This document shows positions 42,541 through 50,251 of a stretch of DNA of 64,000 bases, piece by piece. This DNA is from Candidatus Alloenteromonas pullistercoris (GTDB lineage: Bacteria; Bacillota_I; Bacilli_A; RFN20; CAG-826): NCBI GenBank assembly GCA_017694295.1, contig JADINA010000019.1, positions 86,983 through 150,982 of the forward strand, written 5' to 3'. The notes below the pieces were generated by a model. The model was not told the origin of the DNA. It saw nothing but the letters and a program-made list of their open reading frames with translations, and made no database searches. How positions within the stretch are numbered: the first letter of the stretch is position 1; each line of letters opens with the position of its first letter. The position numbers were made by a program, and so were the translations under genes.

Positions 42541-43091
42541 ATTGTTAGGCCCAGTTCGCCTTTGGCAATTTGCCTATCCGCTTCCTCGCCGGCTTCGAGT
42601 TTGACTATCGCGTGCCCAAAGGAGAGCGAATAGCCCATTGAGCGGGCCGTGACGGTGCCTTTATCGGTTATGACCGTCGCGTCTTTTTCCCAGTTGGCCT
42701 CCCCTAGCTCAAAGCCAGGGAAGCAAGTCGCCCTTACGCCTTTTAGATAGCCAAGCCGGCCAAGGATAGAGGGGGCGGCGCAGATGGCGTGGACGTGCTT
42801 GCCTTTTTCCTTGGCCTCCTTTATGAAGGCGATGGCGACATCGCTAGCGAATAGCCCCTCGACCCCTTGCTTTCCTCCAGGCAGGATTAGGAAATCGAAA
42901 TCCTCGATCCGGGAGTCTTTTATCAAAGCATCGGCTTTAACCTCCACCCCGCATGGGCTTTTGACTATTAGCCCTTCCATGTCGGAAAGAAGAAATGGGG
43001 CGATTTGGCGCGATCGCGACAATATGTCAAGGCTCCCCAAGGCCTCGGTGAGCTCGAATCCGTCGTGGAGCAGGTAAGCGGCTTTCTTCAT
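42537..43091 (-). CDS. DJ-1/PfpI family protein
   Basis: 184 residues from ATG 43091, with GAGGG 6 bp upstream. The nucleophile elbow HAICAAPSILGRLG carries the conserved Cys, and DFLILPGGKQGVEGL carries the loop before it. The acid is Glu near the N-terminus (FELTEALGSLDIL). It is of the YajL/DJ-1 type, linked to protein deglycation or oxidative protection. The end overlaps the convergent permease gene by 4 bp. No operon partner. Confidence 0.88.
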   Translation of the reverse strand: MKKAAYLLHDGFELTEALGSLDILSRSRQIAPFLLSDMEGLIVKSPCGVEVKADALIKDSRIEDFDFLILPGGKQGVEGLFASDVAIAFIKEAKEKGKHVHAICAAPSILGRLGYLKGVRATCFPGFELGEANWEKDATVITDKGTVTARSMGYSLSFGHAIVKLEAGEEADRQIAKGELGLTI

Positions 43092-43125
43092 GGTCATCCC
43101 TCTTTTCGATTATAATGATAGGGCA

Positions 43126-43266
43126 ATGGCCACCTACCGTCACCCTAAATTCGCAAGCTCGAAGAAGGGATACCGTCATAAAGGGAAGAAAAAGGCCCCC
43201 GATGGGAAAAGGGAGCCTTTGAAATGCCTATCAGACGCCTATAAAGACGACATCGACGGCGCTTAG
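43126..43266 (+). CDS. small basic protein, 46 aa
   Basis: The frame begins MATYRHPKFASSKKGYRHKG and ends DAYKDDIDGA. It is Lys/Arg-rich in the first half and acidic at the end. TATAAT (43111-43116) lies 9 bp before the ATG without a ribosome binding site, as at other likely leaderless genes here. It ends two bases before the stop of the convergent pyroglutamyl-peptidase-like gene. Homology is unknown, so it could also be non-coding. Confidence 0.4.
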   Translation: MATYRHPKFASSKKGYRHKGKKKAPDGKREPLKCLSDAYKDDIDGA

Positions 43267-43267
43267 C

Positions 43268-43810
43268 CTATTCGCCTTTTAGGTAGTGCTCGACCAGCAT
43301 GGCGACGTCGGCGCTTTCGGATTCCGGGTAGTCCTCGTTAAGCGGAACGTGGATCAATAAGGCCTTTTTCGCCTTTAAGGCCCGGTAGTAGCATTCGTTG
43401 GCCACGAACCTGCCTGGGTCAAGGCCCATTGCCGCCCCGTAGCCATTGGCGATAAGCGATTGGCAAAGCGAGGCCAAATCGATGTCGGTCGCCCTTGAGG
43501 CCGGGCCTTTGGGCTCAATTACCTCATGGGTTTTGACATAGCCTTTGTTGTCGGCTTGGACGGAGTCGCGCTCATTGTAAGCGTAGCGTTCCAGAGTCGG
43601 CTCCTTGGCGAAGGGGGAGAGGGCGAGGATGATGGCCGCGTCATAGCCTTTTAGGTCTTTAAGCAAGGCGTCGCTTGCTTCGCCATAGGCGACGTCATAG
43701 ACCTTGGCATCTTTGCCTTTTCCCCGGAGCATCGAGCAAATCTGCTCGCTTGGGTTGCGCGGATGGGCCGCGAAAGGGGTAAACCCAACGTAGAGTATCT
43801 TCAACGTCAT
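43268..43810 (-). CDS. pyroglutamyl-peptidase I homologue lacking the catalytic cysteine
   Basis: 180 residues of the C15 family. GFTPFAAHPRNPS and LERYAYNERDS carry the N-terminal region and the Glu. His154 is kept in LLIHVPLNED. The active-site Cys (G-x-[FY]-[VN]-C-N) is replaced by Ala137 in PGRFVANECYY; a Cys lies three residues later. If that does not substitute, the protein cannot remove N-terminal pyroglutamate and may have another role. AAGGAGG is 4 bp before the ATG. It lies 101 bp after the amidohydrolase gene in the same direction. Confidence 0.75.
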   Translation of the reverse strand: MTLKILYVGFTPFAAHPRNPSEQICSMLRGKGKDAKVYDVAYGEASDALLKDLKGYDAAIILALSPFAKEPTLERYAYNERDSVQADNKGYVKTHEVIEPKGPASRATDIDLASLCQSLIANGYGAAMGLDPGRFVANECYYRALKAKKALLIHVPLNEDYPESESADVAMLVEHYLKGE

Positions 43811-43911
43811 GCCTCCTTGGCCGATTGGCCTATTTGCCCGTGTAGGGCTTTAATCGACTTTTATATTAGGCGCGAAACGCTTTTTTGTATAGAAGGGAAT
43901 TTTCCCCTTGC

Positions 43912-44694
43912 CTATAGGCCATATACCCTTTCGGCGTTTAGGTGGAAGAAATGCTCCTTCTCCTCTTCGCTTAATCCGCAATAAGGGGAGAAATACTCCC
44001 GGTATATCGGGTTATCCAAGGTGTCGAGGCCGTCTATTGGGTTGTCGGTGCCGAACATGATTCTATCTATCCCGACTTCGCGAAGAACCCGCTTGACGTT
44101 ATCTAGCTTCACCCAAGCCGAATCGGCGTAGAGGTTTGAGGTCCTCTTCATGATCTCTATGCAGCGGGAATTGTCGGTGCATAGCTCCAAATGGGCGGCG
44201 ACGAAGGTAAGGTCGGCGTATTTGCGGCACGCCTTTTCCAAATGCAGCACCGACGAGTAGCGGTCGGCGGCGCAATGGACGAGTAGGGGAAAGGAAAATT
44301 GCCTGGCGAGCTTAATCCAAGGGACAAGCTTTGGGGAAAGGATGGAAAGATGCTCTTCGTAGGGGTGGAACTTTATGGCGAGTATCCTCTTCCGGTTTTT
44401 CTTTATATACTCGACTAGTTCCTCGCTTGGCTTCTCCTCATATGGCCTAATCCACATCAAGGCCCCGATCCTCTCTTTGTTGCGGGATTGGAAGGCAAGG
44501 GTCTCCTTTATGCAAGCAAGGGTCGATTTGCCCTTTGGGGTTGGGTCGCCGACGCTAGGGAACTCGGCCCCGTCGCAATTGGAGACGAGCGAATAGGCGA
44601 TCCCGTATTTTTCCTCGCTAAGCAATATGAGATGTTCCGCTTCCTTGAGACTCGGCCAGGAGGCGATATGGGCGTGGGCGTCGATTATCTTCAT
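43912..44694 (-). CDS. TIM-barrel amidohydrolase
   Basis: 260 residues of the Amidohydrolase_2 (PF04909) type. HAHIA near the N-terminus supplies the first metal His pair (DAHAH). KFHPYEEHL, LVHCAADRYSS and FVAAHLEL carry later His residues, and MFGTDNPIDG carries the final Asp. Members are decarboxylases or hydrolases; the substrate is unknown. The start overlaps the stop of the uridine kinase gene by 4 bp, so the two are translationally coupled. Confidence 0.78.
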   Translation of the reverse strand: MKIIDAHAHIASWPSLKEAEHLILLSEEKYGIAYSLVSNCDGAEFPSVGDPTPKGKSTLACIKETLAFQSRNKERIGALMWIRPYEEKPSEELVEYIKKNRKRILAIKFHPYEEHLSILSPKLVPWIKLARQFSFPLLVHCAADRYSSVLHLEKACRKYADLTFVAAHLELCTDNSRCIEIMKRTSNLYADSAWVKLDNVKRVLREVGIDRIMFGTDNPIDGLDTLDNPIYREYFSPYCGLSEEEKEHFFHLNAERVYGL

Positions 44695-45314
44695 TGCCTA
44701 TCCTTTTCCACTATCCCCTTTATGGCGGAGACGACCTCGGCCATCTGCTTCATGTCGACCCCGTTGTTCTCGTCGTTGTAGAAGACGTAATCGGCCTTCT
44801 CCTTGGCCTTTTCCACGTATCTCGCGTGCATGGGCTTGACCGAGCTTAGGTATTGCTTGACGACGCTTTCGGGGGTCCTGCCCCTTGTTTGCAAGTCGCG
44901 AAGCAGCCGCCTAGCCAGCCTCACGTCGGGTTCGGCGTCGACGTAGATGACGTAGTCGTAAACCTCTTTGGGCAGCTGCATGACCATTATCCCCTCGACG
45001 ATGACCACCTCCTTGGGGGCGAAGGGCCGGGTGAGGTGGCTTCGGGTGTGGGTGGCGAAATCGTATTGGGGGAGGGCGATGGATTCGCCGCGTTTCAGGG
45101 CCTGGAGGTGGGAAAGGAAAAGCGATTCGTCGAGCATCGAGGGGGAGTCGTAGTTAAGCTGCTCCCTTTGCTCGGGGAGAAGGTGGCTTTGGTCCTTGTA
45201 ATAGCAATCGTAGGCCAAAGAGGCCGAGTCGTAGGGCAAATTGTCGCGGAGGGCGCGGGAAATGAAGGTCTTCCCCGAACCGGATCCGCCGACGATGGCG
45301 ACAAGATGGGTCAT
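44691..45314 (-). CDS. udk: uridine kinase
   Basis: 207 residues from ATG 45314, preceded by GGAGG 8 bp upstream. Walker A GGSGSGKT, DCYYKDQSHL, NYDSPSMLDESL, PQYDFATHTRS and IVEGIMVMQLP are the uridine/cytidine kinase blocks; DAEPDVRLARRLLRD and RYVEKAKEKAD follow. It phosphorylates uridine or cytidine with ATP or GTP for pyrimidine salvage. It is the first gene of an operon with the amidohydrolase. Confidence 0.9.
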   Translation of the reverse strand: MTHLVAIVGGSGSGKTFISRALRDNLPYDSASLAYDCYYKDQSHLLPEQREQLNYDSPSMLDESLFLSHLQALKRGESIALPQYDFATHTRSHLTRPFAPKEVVIVEGIMVMQLPKEVYDYVIYVDAEPDVRLARRLLRDLQTRGRTPESVVKQYLSSVKPMHARYVEKAKEKADYVFYNDENNGVDMKQMAEVVSAIKGIVEKDRQ

Positions 45315-45427
45315 GCTGTTTTCCTCCATCCCCATATTCTACTTTCCAAAGCCTTTTTGTTAAAGGCGCTTTTGGGTGGGTTTTCGCCTTTTAAAAGGCG
45401 CTTTCACCCGCTTGGAAGCGAATTTGG

Positions 45428-45455
45428 TTGCCTTGGTGGATAAGGCGTGTATAAT
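45428..45455 (+). promoter_or_regulatory. tRNA-Gln promoter
   Basis: TTGCCT (45428-45433), 16 bp, TATAAT (45450-45455), 13 bp before the tRNA. Confidence 0.7.
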
Positions 45456-45468
45456 GTGCGGTGCGCCT

Positions 45469-45543
45469 TGGGGTGTAGCCAAGTGGTAAGGCATCGGACT
45501 CTGAATCCGAGATGCGCTGGTCCGATCCCAGCCACCCCAGCCA
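45469..45543 (+). tRNA. tRNA-Gln (CTG)
   Basis: Acceptor TGGGGTG with CACCCCA, D-arm AGCCAAGTGGTAAGGC, anticodon stem TCGGA/TCCGA with loop CTCTGAA (anticodon CTG), T-arm, discriminator G and encoded CCA. It reads CAG. Confidence 0.95.
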
Positions 45544-45555
45544 ATTTGAATCATT

Positions 45556-45578
45556 TGCCGAGAAATCGGCATTTTTTT
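45556..45578 (+). terminator. terminator of tRNA-Gln
   Basis: TGCCGA, loop GAAA, TCGGCA, then T7. Confidence 0.9.
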
Positions 45579-45612
45579 ACCTCCTCCCATTTTTTAGCCA
45601 AAAGATGACTTA

Positions 45613-45675
45613 ACTTCAAAGTGACAATGAAGCGACAATGAAGAAACTTCAAAGTCACTTCAAAATCTTTGAAGT
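45613..45675. repeat. CTTCAAAGT repeats in both orientations
   Basis: ACTTCAAAGT occurs at 45613 and about 45646, with related ACTTCAAAAT and TTTGAAGT, and GACAATGAAG twice between. It looks like a cluster of binding sites. No gene of its own follows; it may be the leftover control region of a lost cassette. Confidence 0.5.
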
Positions 45676-45824
45676 AATCCGCCTCAACGTACGTTGGAGT
45701 CCGTTGATTTTGCTCCTTTCCGGCCAAAGACCCCCTCTTTTTTGGGCGATGCCGGCGATCTTTCGATAACGGCAAATCGCCTGGAAAAGCCGCGGATTCC
45801 TAAAGGGGAACCGATTACCATAAC

Positions 45825-45956
45825 AAAACTCCTAGGCAAAAGACCGATTTTGTTGCTAAAACTCGTAGGCAAAAGGCCGCCGATGACGCAAAAACTCGTA
45901 GGTAAAAAGACGGTGATGGCACAAAAACTCGTGGAAAAAAGGACGATGATGATGCA
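45825..45956. repeat. four 33-bp iterons before ATPase copy 4
   Basis: Units start at 45825, 45858, 45891 and 45924, exactly 33 bp apart. Each begins AAAACTC-C/G-TAGGCAAAAG or a close form; the last ~12 bp of each unit vary. A partial unit (AAATACCAATTAGG) follows. Because 33 is a multiple of three, both strands stay open and give repetitive peptides, which I do not take as coding. Confidence 0.9.
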
Positions 45957-45999
45957 AAATACCAATTAGGAAAACCTTTTTTCCGTTAAGGAGGCCACA

Positions 46000-47376
46000 A
46001 TGTTTAAAAGGAAGATTATGCTCGCGCTGGAGCAATGGAAGGCCACTGCCGGCCATTCGCCGCTTTTGATCAAAGGATTAAGGCAGATCGGGAAAACGTC
46101 GATTGCCTGCGAGTTCGCTAAGACCCATTATGGCAACGCCTTTATCCTCGATTTTCGCAAAGACCCGCGTTTGGCAACTTTCTTTGAAGGCGACTTCGAC
46201 GTTGACATGATTGCCGGATTCATTTCTTCTTTGCCAAAGCAATACCGGCTTATCCCCGATTCGAAACTCGTGCCTAACGATACCGTTTTCATTTTCGACG
46301 AGGTTCAAGACTGCCCGAACGCCAGGTCATCCCTTAAGTATTTCAAACTCGATGGACGTTATGACGTCATTTGCACCGGGTCATTGCTAGGCATAAGCGG
46401 CTACCGGCTCGATTCCTCTTTTCCGCGGGGCATCGGAGTTGGCTTTGAGACCCATCTCACCATGCACGCGATGGACTTCGAGGAGTTCGCATGGGCTTGT
46501 TCTTCATCCGGCGATCTGCTTGCATTGGCCAAGAAAGCCTGGGATGAGAAGAAGCCAGTCCATCCTTTTGCCCACGACGCGTTAGTTAAGCTCCTTCGCG
46601 AATACATATGCGTCGGCGGGATGCCCGAAGCCGTCGATGCCTATTTGAAGGGAAACAAGGACATGCAGGCGGCTCGAATGACGCAGAAGAAGCTAGTCGA
46701 TGGCTTTAAAGCCGACTTCGGCATTCATTTGAACCGGCAAAGCCAAATCGTCTATGACGACTTGGAGAAGGGAAAGCTCATGAGCGTTTTCGATTCCATC
46801 CCCCTTCAGCTTAGCAAGGAGAACAAGAAGTTCATGTACCGCCTCATCGAGGGGAAGAAGGGCGGGGCTGAGAGATATGGAGGCGCGATCGATTGGCTTA
46901 AAGGATACGGCTTGATCGATCTATGCCATAACGTCACCAACGTTGACCTTCCCCTCCTCTTGTTTGAGGAGAAAAGCCAATTCAAGGTTTACTTCGCCGA
47001 CATCGGGATTTTCACTTACATGTTGGGCGAAGAGGCCTATACCCCGATTTTGACTGGCGACTTAAGCATAGCGAAAGGGGCGGTTTACGAAAGCCTGGTG
47101 GCCGATGCGCTGCTTAAATCCGGCCGCGGGCTTCATTACTTTGCCAAAGGCGATTCCCTCGAGATCGATTTCCTATCCTCCTTCGGCAATAAGCTTTATT
47201 TGATTGAAGTCAAAGCCCAAGACGGGAACGCGAAGGCGGCAAAGGCGGTCTTGGCCAACCCAAAATACCATGCAGATGGGATATTAAAGCTAAGCGGCCG
47301 GAATATCGGCGTATCGGATAGGGCGATCACCGCCCCCTATTACTTGGCTTCCTATATTTTCAGTCGTTCCCAATAG
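46000..47376 (+). CDS. AAA_14 / DUF4143 family ATPase (copy 4)
   Basis: 458 residues, nearest in kind to copy 1 at 4014. Walker A GLRQIGKT (26-33), Walker B VFIFDEVQDCPN near 95-106, and CTGSLLGISGY as sensor. The DUF4143 half has KVYFADIGIFTYML and an intact nuclease-like core, DSLEIDFLSS and LYLIEVKAQDG. AAGGAGG is 6 bp before the ATG. The iteron array ends 43 bp upstream. The next ATPase gene follows about 200 bp later on the same strand. Confidence 0.9.
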   Translation: MFKRKIMLALEQWKATAGHSPLLIKGLRQIGKTSIACEFAKTHYGNAFILDFRKDPRLATFFEGDFDVDMIAGFISSLPKQYRLIPDSKLVPNDTVFIFDEVQDCPNARSSLKYFKLDGRYDVICTGSLLGISGYRLDSSFPRGIGVGFETHLTMHAMDFEEFAWACSSSGDLLALAKKAWDEKKPVHPFAHDALVKLLREYICVGGMPEAVDAYLKGNKDMQAARMTQKKLVDGFKADFGIHLNRQSQIVYDDLEKGKLMSVFDSIPLQLSKENKKFMYRLIEGKKGGAERYGGAIDWLKGYGLIDLCHNVTNVDLPLLLFEEKSQFKVYFADIGIFTYMLGEEAYTPILTGDLSIAKGAVYESLVADALLKSGRGLHYFAKGDSLEIDFLSSFGNKLYLIEVKAQDGNAKAAKAVLANPKYHADGILKLSGRNIGVSDRAITAPYYLASYIFSRSQ

Positions 47377-47577
47377 CAAAATCCTGTTTGCCGGTTTTCG
47401 CTTGGCCGTTGTTTTCCACTTCGTTTGCGCCCTTAAGGTACCATGATCGATTAATCTGGCCAACATTGTCCAATCCGTCTATTTCCGTTGTGCCATTTTG
47501 CCTATTATTTTCTTGCCAAACTTCCTATTTTCAATGGAATTGGTATAATGGAGGCGAATGAAGGGATTCGATTGGAA

Positions 47578-48870
47578 ATGGAAAAGGAATACATAAACCG
47601 CCTATTTGACGAAAAACTCGATTTTTATCTTAAAAGCGTTGGGGCGATTCAGATTGTCGGACCCAAATGGTGTGGAAAATCCCGGACTGCAAAGCGACAC
47701 GCCAAAACGGTCATCGACTTGATGAGGCAATCGGACAGGGATCAGTTCATCCCCTTGGCAAAGCAAGCCCCGGAAGTGCTTTTGGATTACGGGGAGAGGC
47801 CCTTGCTCATCGACGAATGGCAGGTTATCCCTTTCATTTGGAATTCTTTAAAAAGGAAAATCGACGAAAGCGGATCGTTTGGTCAGTTCATCTTAACCGG
47901 AAGCGTCACCGATGCCACCTTGCCGGGTTCGCTTTACGGCGAAGAGAAGGAAAAGCATACCGGCACCGGCAGGATAATAAAAAAGAAGATGCGAACCCTC
48001 TCGCTTTTCGAATCGGGCGATAGCAGCGGCAGCGTTAGTTTAGCCGGTTTGAAGAACGGGATGTTTTCCCCGTGCATTTGCGCCCGCGACTTATCCGATT
48101 ACGCCTTTTTCCTTTGCCGCGGTGGTTGGCCGCTATCGATTGGGGAGGAACGAAGCGTCGCGCTGCAGCAGGCGAAAACATTCTATAACGGGCTCATAAG
48201 CGAGGATTTCTTTTCGCTAAAGGACGTTCCGCTTAGGAAAAACGAGGCAAGGGCGAACAAAATCATGCGCTCTTATTCCCGTTTCATATCCTCGGAGGCA
48301 TCGACCGGGGCAATCCAAGCTGATTTAACGGAATCGGGCGATGATGTCGATAAAAACTCCCTTTCCAAATACCTTCTCGCTCTCAATCGCCTTTTCGTGA
48401 CCGATGAGCTTGAGGCATGGAATGTCAATTTGCGCAGTAAAACTGCCATAAGGACGAAAAATACCCGCCACTTCGTTGACCCTTCAATCGCGGCGGCGGC
48501 TTTGCGGATATCCCCGGAGCAGCTATTCTTCGACATGAGGACCTTCGGTTTGCTATTTGAATCCATGGCGTTGCGCGATTTGCGCATATATGCCGAGGCC
48601 AACGACGCCGAAGTCTACCATTACCGGGATAAGCGGGGTCGTGAGGCGGACGCCGTCATTTGCTTTGAGGACGGGTCATGGGCTTTAATCGAAGTCAAAC
48701 TGGCAGACATGGATGAAATCGCGGAATCATCGGCCAAACTCAAAAAGCTCGCCGACGACATCGACATCGGCGAAAAGAGGGCTTTCCTAGCCATCGTGAC
48801 GGCGACGCGGACCGCTTACGTCGACGAAAACGGGGTTTACGTCATCCCGCTTGGCTGCTTAAGGGAATAG
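47578..48870 (+). CDS. AAA_14 / DUF4143 family ATPase (copy 5)
   Basis: 430 residues from ATG 47578, chosen by alignment to the relic at 17209; longer starts at 47548 or earlier lack support. Walker A GPKWCGKS (28-35), Walker B LLIDEWQVIPF, sensor LTGSVTDATLPG. The DUF4143 half contains TRHFVDPSIAAAALRI and the intact core READAVICFEDGSWALIEVK. TATAAT (47544-47549) is the -10 element. I find no clean repeat array here, only loosely similar TTGCC/TTTTCC phrases in 47390-47535. It ends in a terminator next to the convergent pepT gene. Confidence 0.87.
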   Translation: MEKEYINRLFDEKLDFYLKSVGAIQIVGPKWCGKSRTAKRHAKTVIDLMRQSDRDQFIPLAKQAPEVLLDYGERPLLIDEWQVIPFIWNSLKRKIDESGSFGQFILTGSVTDATLPGSLYGEEKEKHTGTGRIIKKKMRTLSLFESGDSSGSVSLAGLKNGMFSPCICARDLSDYAFFLCRGGWPLSIGEERSVALQQAKTFYNGLISEDFFSLKDVPLRKNEARANKIMRSYSRFISSEASTGAIQADLTESGDDVDKNSLSKYLLALNRLFVTDELEAWNVNLRSKTAIRTKNTRHFVDPSIAAAALRISPEQLFFDMRTFGLLFESMALRDLRIYAEANDAEVYHYRDKRGREADAVICFEDGSWALIEVKLADMDEIAESSAKLKKLADDIDIGEKRAFLAIVTATRTAYVDENGVYVIPLGCLRE

Positions 48871-48887
48871 GCGGGGCAACCAAAAAA

Positions 48888-48918
48888 GGAGCGGATCCCC
48901 CTTTTCCGCCCCTATTTT
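48888..48918. terminator. terminator between ATPase copy 5 and pepT
   Basis: GG-A-GCGGA pairs with TCCGC-CC, with an A6 run before and TATTTT after, so it can act for both convergent genes. Confidence 0.65.
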
Positions 48919-48920
48919 CC

Positions 48921-50117
48921 TTACTCGGCTTTCAATATCTCCTTGACGATCTCAATCATCAGGTTGAACTCGGAGACGCTTAGGAACTCATAACGCCCAT
49001 GGTGGTTGTAGCTGCCGGTCCCGAGGTTGGGCGTGGGGCAGCCCTTGAAGGAGAAGGTCGCCCCGTCGGTTCCGCCCCTAATCGGCGGATAACTCGGGGT
49101 TAGGCCAAGCTTCTTGAAGGCTTTGGTAGCTTTCTCGATGGCCTCGGGGTGCTCGTCAAGCACCTCCTTCATGTTCCGATACTCGTCTTTTATGGAGACG
49201 CTTACCTCGCAGCCGGGGAAGCGCTCCATGCATTCCTTCGCGGCGGCCATGAATTCCTTTTTCTGCTCCTCGAGCTTCTTCCTATCGTGGTTGCGGATTA
49301 TGTAATGGAGCCTAGCTTCGGCGACGTTGCCCTCGATGGCGTTTAGGTGGTTGAAGCCTTCCCTGCCCTCGGTGTATTCGGGGCGCTTGGTCGTCGGCAA
49401 AAGGCGGTCGAACTTGAAGGCGCAGGTGCAGGCGTTGACCATCTTGTTCTTCGCTTCGCCTGGGTGGATGGCCTTCCCCTTTATGAGGACCTCGGCCGAG
49501 GCGGCGTTGAAGGTCTCATAGGCGATCTCAAGCGGATCCCCGCCATCGACGGTGTAGGCGAACTTGGCCCCGAACTTCCTCGCGTCGAAGTGGTCGGGCC
49601 CGCGCCCGATCTCCTCGTCGGGGGTGAAGCAGACGCAGATGGGGTGGTGCTTTATCTCCTTATGGGAGCAATAGAAGTCCAACACGGCCATGATGATGGC
49701 GAGCCCGGCTTTGTCATCGGCCCCGAGCAAGGTTTTGCCGTCGGTCACGACCAAGGTGTCGCCGACGTGGCTAAGCAAAACCGGGAATTCCTTCGGCGAC
49801 ATCGAATAGCCCTCGCCTAGCTCTATCGTCTTCCCATCATAGTTTTCGATTATCCGTGGGTTGACGTTTTTTCCGGAAAGCTCGGTGGCGGTGTCGACAT
49901 GGGAGTTTAGTCCGATTGGATCGCCCTCGCCCTCAAGCTTCCCATAGACGATGCCATATTCGTCGATATAGGCCTCTAGGCCAAGCTCTTGAAGCTGCTT
50001 TAATAGCAACCTGGAGAGGTTAAGCTGCTTGGAAGTCGAGGGGGTGGTGGCGGAAGCGGGGTCGCTTTGGGTGTCGATTTTGACGTATTCGATGAATCGG
50101 GCGAGGTTTTTGTCCAT
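48921..50117 (-). CDS. pepT: peptidase T (tripeptide aminopeptidase)
   Basis: 398 residues, M20B metallopeptidase. Metal and catalytic blocks are GLNSHVDTATE (His, Asp), LLGADDKAGLAII (bridging Asp), FTPDEEIGRG (Glu pair) and RGGTDGATFSFKG near the C-terminus. It releases the N-terminal residue of tripeptides in the cytoplasm. It is divergent from the pepC gene, placing two peptidases next to each other for peptide nutrition. Confidence 0.95.
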   Translation of the reverse strand: MDKNLARFIEYVKIDTQSDPASATTPSTSKQLNLSRLLLKQLQELGLEAYIDEYGIVYGKLEGEGDPIGLNSHVDTATELSGKNVNPRIIENYDGKTIELGEGYSMSPKEFPVLLSHVGDTLVVTDGKTLLGADDKAGLAIIMAVLDFYCSHKEIKHHPICVCFTPDEEIGRGPDHFDARKFGAKFAYTVDGGDPLEIAYETFNAASAEVLIKGKAIHPGEAKNKMVNACTCAFKFDRLLPTTKRPEYTEGREGFNHLNAIEGNVAEARLHYIIRNHDRKKLEEQKKEFMAAAKECMERFPGCEVSVSIKDEYRNMKEVLDEHPEAIEKATKAFKKLGLTPSYPPIRGGTDGATFSFKGCPTPNLGTGSYNHHGRYEFLSVSEFNLMIEIVKEILKAE

Positions 50118-50199
50118 TTTCCTAAATCCTGTAATCGGAGTTGTATTCTACTCTTTCGCCCCTTTCCATCAATAGGCGATGGTTTAGGGGGCTTTTCGG

Positions 50200-50227
50200 T
50201 TGCCTGCGGTTTAAGCGAGTGTACAAT
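50200..50227 (+). promoter_or_regulatory. pepC promoter
   Basis: TTGCCT (50200-50205), 16 bp, TACAAT (50222-50227). AAGGAG lies 7 bp before the ATG. Confidence 0.65.
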
Positions 50228-50251
50228 ATTCAAGCAAAAAAGGAGACAACC

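Noticed and set aside
45825..45956. Possible CRISPR array
   Set aside because: The 33-bp units have long conserved and only ~12-bp variable parts, far too short for spacers. No cas gene is present. The same holds for the 32- and 40-bp arrays.
45694..45969. Coding gene with 11-residue repeats over the 33-bp array
   Set aside because: TTG start without ribosome binding site, and both strands are open because of the period. An operator array fits better.
47377..47540. Iteron array before ATPase copy 5
   Set aside because: Only loose TTGCC and TTTTCC similarities, without a constant period.
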